Assembly: GCA_024695315.1 (NCBI GenBank)
Contig: JAILIJ010000238.1
Coordinates: 1 to 8,260, forward strand
DNA length: 8,260 nucleotides
Reading direction: 5' to 3'
From: Bacteroidaceae bacterium
GTDB taxonomy: Bacteria; Bacteroidota; Bacteroidia; Bacteroidales; Bacteroidaceae
Shown: positions 6,211 to 8,260 of the stretch, in pieces
Layout of the letters: each line of letters opens with the position of its first letter
Position numbering within the stretch: position 1 is the stretch's first letter
The notes under the pieces: generated by a model
The model's database searches: none
What the model was told of the DNA's origin: nothing
Seen by the model: only the letters and a program-made list of their open reading frames with translations
Made by a program: the position numbers and the translations under genes

Positions 6211-6311
6211 CAATTTTATGCAACATTCTCCAAGAAAAATATTCTGAGACAACAGGATTTTCGTAGAAAAACATTCTACTTAGACATGCCTAATTTGTCA
6301 ATAATTACAAA

Positions 6312-7871
6312 TCACTTAATACGTAGTACAACTACAGAAGCCTTTGGCATTTCAACAATAAGTTTGCCCTTAGAAATCTTTGCATTCTTAAATGCTGTAG
6401 GCGCAACCACAGAAGGCTTATCAAATGTATTATAATCGTGCACATCCTTAGATGTCAAAATTTCTGCACTAATAATTTTTCCTGTTAATCCACCAAGGTC
6501 AATCACCAACTTATTGCTCTGCTTAAGGTCCACATTAGCAAGGTTGACGGTAACAGATCCATCAGACGATTTTGACGCAGAAGCGCTGATATATGGAGCA
6601 ACACGCTGGGCATCCTTTTCACGCTCATTTTCAGCCGTAAAAGTATCACATTTCACATCAACAGGAATATTTACAGCCTCCATATTTGGTGTATACATTC
6701 TAAAAACATAATAAGTTGGCGTGAGTACCATTTTATCATCTTTCGTAAATACCATACTTTGCAACACATTAGCCACCTGAGCAATATTTGTCATAACAAC
6801 GCGCTTGGTATATTGATGGAAAGTATTCAAAGAAACAGCAGCCACAAGTGCATCTCGCATAGTATTCTGCTGATATAGATGCCCCTTAATAGTACCCGGC
6901 TCTTCATCCCACCATGTTCCCCATTCGTCAACAAGAAGCCCTACTTTATTCTTTGGGTCATATTTATCCATAATAGCAATCTGCTTATCAAGCACTTCTT
7001 CGATGCCGACACCACACTTTGCCATTGTCCAATAATAACGGTCATCATCAAACTGAGTTGCGCTTCCCTTAGAACCATTCCATGTGTAACATGTATAATA
7101 ATGCAAAGAAAGTCCTTTCATCCTCGTTCCCACATTCTTCATCAACGTCTCAGTCCAATTAAAGTCATAATCGCTAGCACCTGAAGCAATCTTATAAAGT
7201 TTATTACCACTATACTCACGGCAATAAGTAGAATATCTTCGGAACAAATCCCCATAGTATTCAGGTCGCATAGATCCACCGCATCCCCAACTTTCATTAC
7301 CGACGCCTATATACTTTACCTTCCAAGGATTCTCACGTCCATTCTTCTTACGCAACTTGGCCATAGGACCATCCTTTGCAGTCATATACTCGACCCATTG
7401 AGCTGTTTCCTGTACAGTACCAGACCCCACATTCATACTGACATAAGGTTCACATTCAAGCATTTCACACAAATTTAAGAACTCATGTGTACCAAAAGAA
7501 TTATCTTCAACCGTACCTCCCCAATTATTATTTACCATACGAGGACGATTTTCTTTTGGACCGATGCCGTCCATCCAATGGTATTCATCGGCAAAACACC
7601 CTCCTGGCCATCTCATAACAGGGACTTTCAAATCTTTTAGGGCCTGTAGTACATCATTACGATATCCATCCGTATTAGGAATTGACGATTCTGGTCCAAC
7701 CCAAATTCCGCCATAGATACATGTACCTAAATGTTCGGCAAACTGCCCATATATTTCCTTGTTAATTTTATCTTTTGCATCAGATAAACGAAATGTTAAC
7801 GTTGACTCTTTCTGCGCAAATGCTGAAAACGAGAATGCCAAAGCATAAAGACTAATAAAAAATTTATTCAT
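6312..7871 (-). CDS. Secreted GH51 alpha-L-arabinofuranosidase
   Basis: This 519-residue enzyme belongs to glycoside hydrolase family 51, which releases terminal alpha-L-arabinofuranose from arabinan, arabinoxylan and their oligosaccharides with retention of configuration. Residues 1-19 are a Sec signal peptide with likely cleavage after AFA-Q20. There is no lipobox, so it is probably periplasmic or secreted. The catalytic barrel spans about 40-385. It contains MRWPGGCFADEYHW (86-99), the general acid/base Glu193 in GVGNESWG and the nucleophile Glu316 in LLVDEWGTWWDEEPGT. A beta-sandwich domain follows, at about 386-519. All key residues are present and the length fits short, single-domain GH51 enzymes. 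The start ATG at 7871 is fixed by the signal peptide. No SusC/D, regulator or second hydrolase flanks it in the window. Confidence 0.95.
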   Translation of the reverse strand: MNKFFISLYALAFSFSAFAQKESTLTFRLSDAKDKINKEIYGQFAEHLGTCIYGGIWVGPESSIPNTDGYRNDVLQALKDLKVPVMRWPGGCFADEYHWMDGIGPKENRPRMVNNNWGGTVEDNSFGTHEFLNLCEMLECEPYVSMNVGSGTVQETAQWVEYMTAKDGPMAKLRKKNGRENPWKVKYIGVGNESWGCGGSMRPEYYGDLFRRYSTYCREYSGNKLYKIASGASDYDFNWTETLMKNVGTRMKGLSLHYYTCYTWNGSKGSATQFDDDRYYWTMAKCGVGIEEVLDKQIAIMDKYDPKNKVGLLVDEWGTWWDEEPGTIKGHLYQQNTMRDALVAAVSLNTFHQYTKRVVMTNIAQVANVLQSMVFTKDDKMVLTPTYYVFRMYTPNMEAVNIPVDVKCDTFTAENEREKDAQRVAPYISASASKSSDGSVTVNLANVDLKQSNKLVIDLGGLTGKIISAEILTSKDVHDYNTFDKPSVVAPTAFKNAKISKGKLIVEMPKASVVVLRIK

Positions 7872-7934
7872 GGATATTATTATTTTAGCTAAGTTTCTGA
7901 AGTCATAAAAACAAGTGGTATGGAGTAATATTGA

Positions 7935-7975
7935 CGATAATTGAAGCAGCTATTTTTTCTATCATCAATTATTCG
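7935..7975 (-). repeat. Stem-loop in the putative leader of the arabinofuranosidase mRNA
   Basis: ATAATTGA (7937-7944) and TCAATTAT (7965-7972) are perfect 8-nt complements around a 20-nt loop. Two more pairs (7935-7936 with 7974-7975) are possible if base 7973 is bulged. It would lie in the 5' leader if the -7 box at 8067 is used. The pairs are mostly A-T, so a functional role is uncertain. Confidence 0.35.
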
Positions 7976-8066
7976 ACATTTCCCTACTCACTTTTCTTAT
8001 ACCTCTATTCAAGAAAGGCTTTGCCAAACTAGCGAAACTCTAATTTGAAAAAATTATTACACACGA

Positions 8067-8074
8067 CAAAGATA
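8067..8074 (-). promoter_or_regulatory. Candidate -7 box for the arabinofuranosidase gene
   Basis: On the minus strand this reads TATCTTTG, a perfect TAnnTTTG. At the expected 19-nt distance there is only TTTT (8094-8097) instead of TTTG. Use of this box would give a leader of about 190 nt. I found no better match closer to the ATG. Confidence 0.4.
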
Positions 8075-8228
8075 TTGTTTTTTCTCGTAAATAAAAAATT
8101 AAAGGTCAAAAAAAACAAAAAACTGTCCTTTTTATTCAAAACTTTCACTTTAAGAGCATACGCTATGATTTCTAAATAAAAATGAAAGATATGGCGTTAA
8201 AAAATGAAATATATTTATTATAAAAAAA

Positions 8229-8260
8229 TTTGCAAACTTTTATGCAAACTAATATATTTG
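8229..8260 (+). promoter_or_regulatory. Plus-strand promoter at the window edge
   Basis: TTTG (8229-8232), a 20-nt spacer and TATATTTG (8253-8260) match both boxes of the Bacteroidota promoter consensus. The gene it would serve lies beyond the right end, divergent from the arabinofuranosidase. The spacer contains an 8-nt direct repeat, TGCAAACT at 8231-8238 and 8243-8250. Confidence 0.65.

Larger units (their letters stand above)
5727..6311. other. Gene-free region between convergent genes
   Basis: I see no credible coding sequence, RNA gene or promoter in these 585 nt, which lie between the ends of the transporter and the arabinofuranosidase. What it does hold is an 11-nt-period CTTCGTA array (5928-5993), extra scattered TTCGTA/TACGAA copies, a nested inverted repeat (6152-6210), a weak terminator-like hairpin (5811-5858) and small hairpins at 6055-6070 (TTCATC/GATGAA) and 6263-6279 (GTAGAA/TTCTAC). 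It is long for a 3'-to-3' gap in this window. Confidence 0.7.
7872..8260. other. Upstream region of the arabinofuranosidase gene
   Basis: I see no credible coding sequence in these 389 nt, which are very AT-rich, especially after 8080. They hold a stem-loop (7935-7975), one candidate minus-strand -7 box for the arabinofuranosidase (8067-8074), poly-A tracts (8094-8120) and a good plus-strand promoter at the right edge. The layout suggests divergent transcription from this stretch. Confidence 0.65.

Noticed and set aside
5812..6277. Near-identical AAGAAAAATATTC copies at 5812-5824 and 6232-6244, with a variant at 6265-6277
   Set aside because: They are short and almost all A/T in a very AT-rich gap, so chance is a sufficient explanation.
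6205..6435. 76-codon plus-strand frame entering the 3' end of the arabinofuranosidase gene
   Set aside because: It half overlaps a sound GH51 frame on the other strand, has no promoter, and resembles no known protein.

Overview
The window looks like chromosomal DNA from a member of the Bacteroidales, most likely a Prevotella relative. The evidence is the AT-rich sequence, Bacteroidota-type promoters (TTTG about 19-20 nt before TAnnTTTG), almost no Shine-Dalgarno sequences, a Bacteroidota-type omega subunit next to a DUF4293 gene, and a BamD lipoprotein. The genus is inference, because no rRNA or other strong marker is present.

Layout. From 43 to 773 there is a minus-strand operon of six tRNAs, read Gly(GCC), Leu(CAG), Leu(GAG), Asn(GTT), Lys(CTT), Ser(TGA). 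It has a good promoter and a strong hairpin terminator. From 775 to 2641 there is a minus-strand operon bamD - rpoZ - DUF4293 that ends in a perfect 19-bp inverted-repeat terminator abutting the tRNA promoter. A 137-nt divergent region then leads to the plus-strand pair uvrB (nucleotide excision repair) and a BASS-like multi-pass transporter, 18 nt apart and probably co-transcribed. From 5727 to 6311 lies a 585-nt region between convergent genes. I see no gene in it, but it has a tandem array with an exact 11-nt period built on CTTCGTA and a nested inverted repeat. From 6312 to 7871 a minus-strand secreted GH51 alpha-L-arabinofuranosidase is encoded. The last 389 nt is its upstream region, with one candidate promoter for it and, at the right edge, a good plus-strand promoter for a gene outside the window.

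How the genes relate. Most of the content is housekeeping: translation (tRNAs), transcription (omega), outer-membrane protein assembly (BamD) and DNA repair (UvrB). The arabinofuranosidase is a polysaccharide-use gene typical of gut or rumen Bacteroidales, but no SusC/SusD pair or regulator lies beside it within the window.

No obviously new multi-gene system is visible. The points most worth a second look are the 11-nt repeat array, the possibly leaderless uvrB promoter, the altered putative sodium site in the transporter, and the promoter/terminator junction of the tRNA operon.
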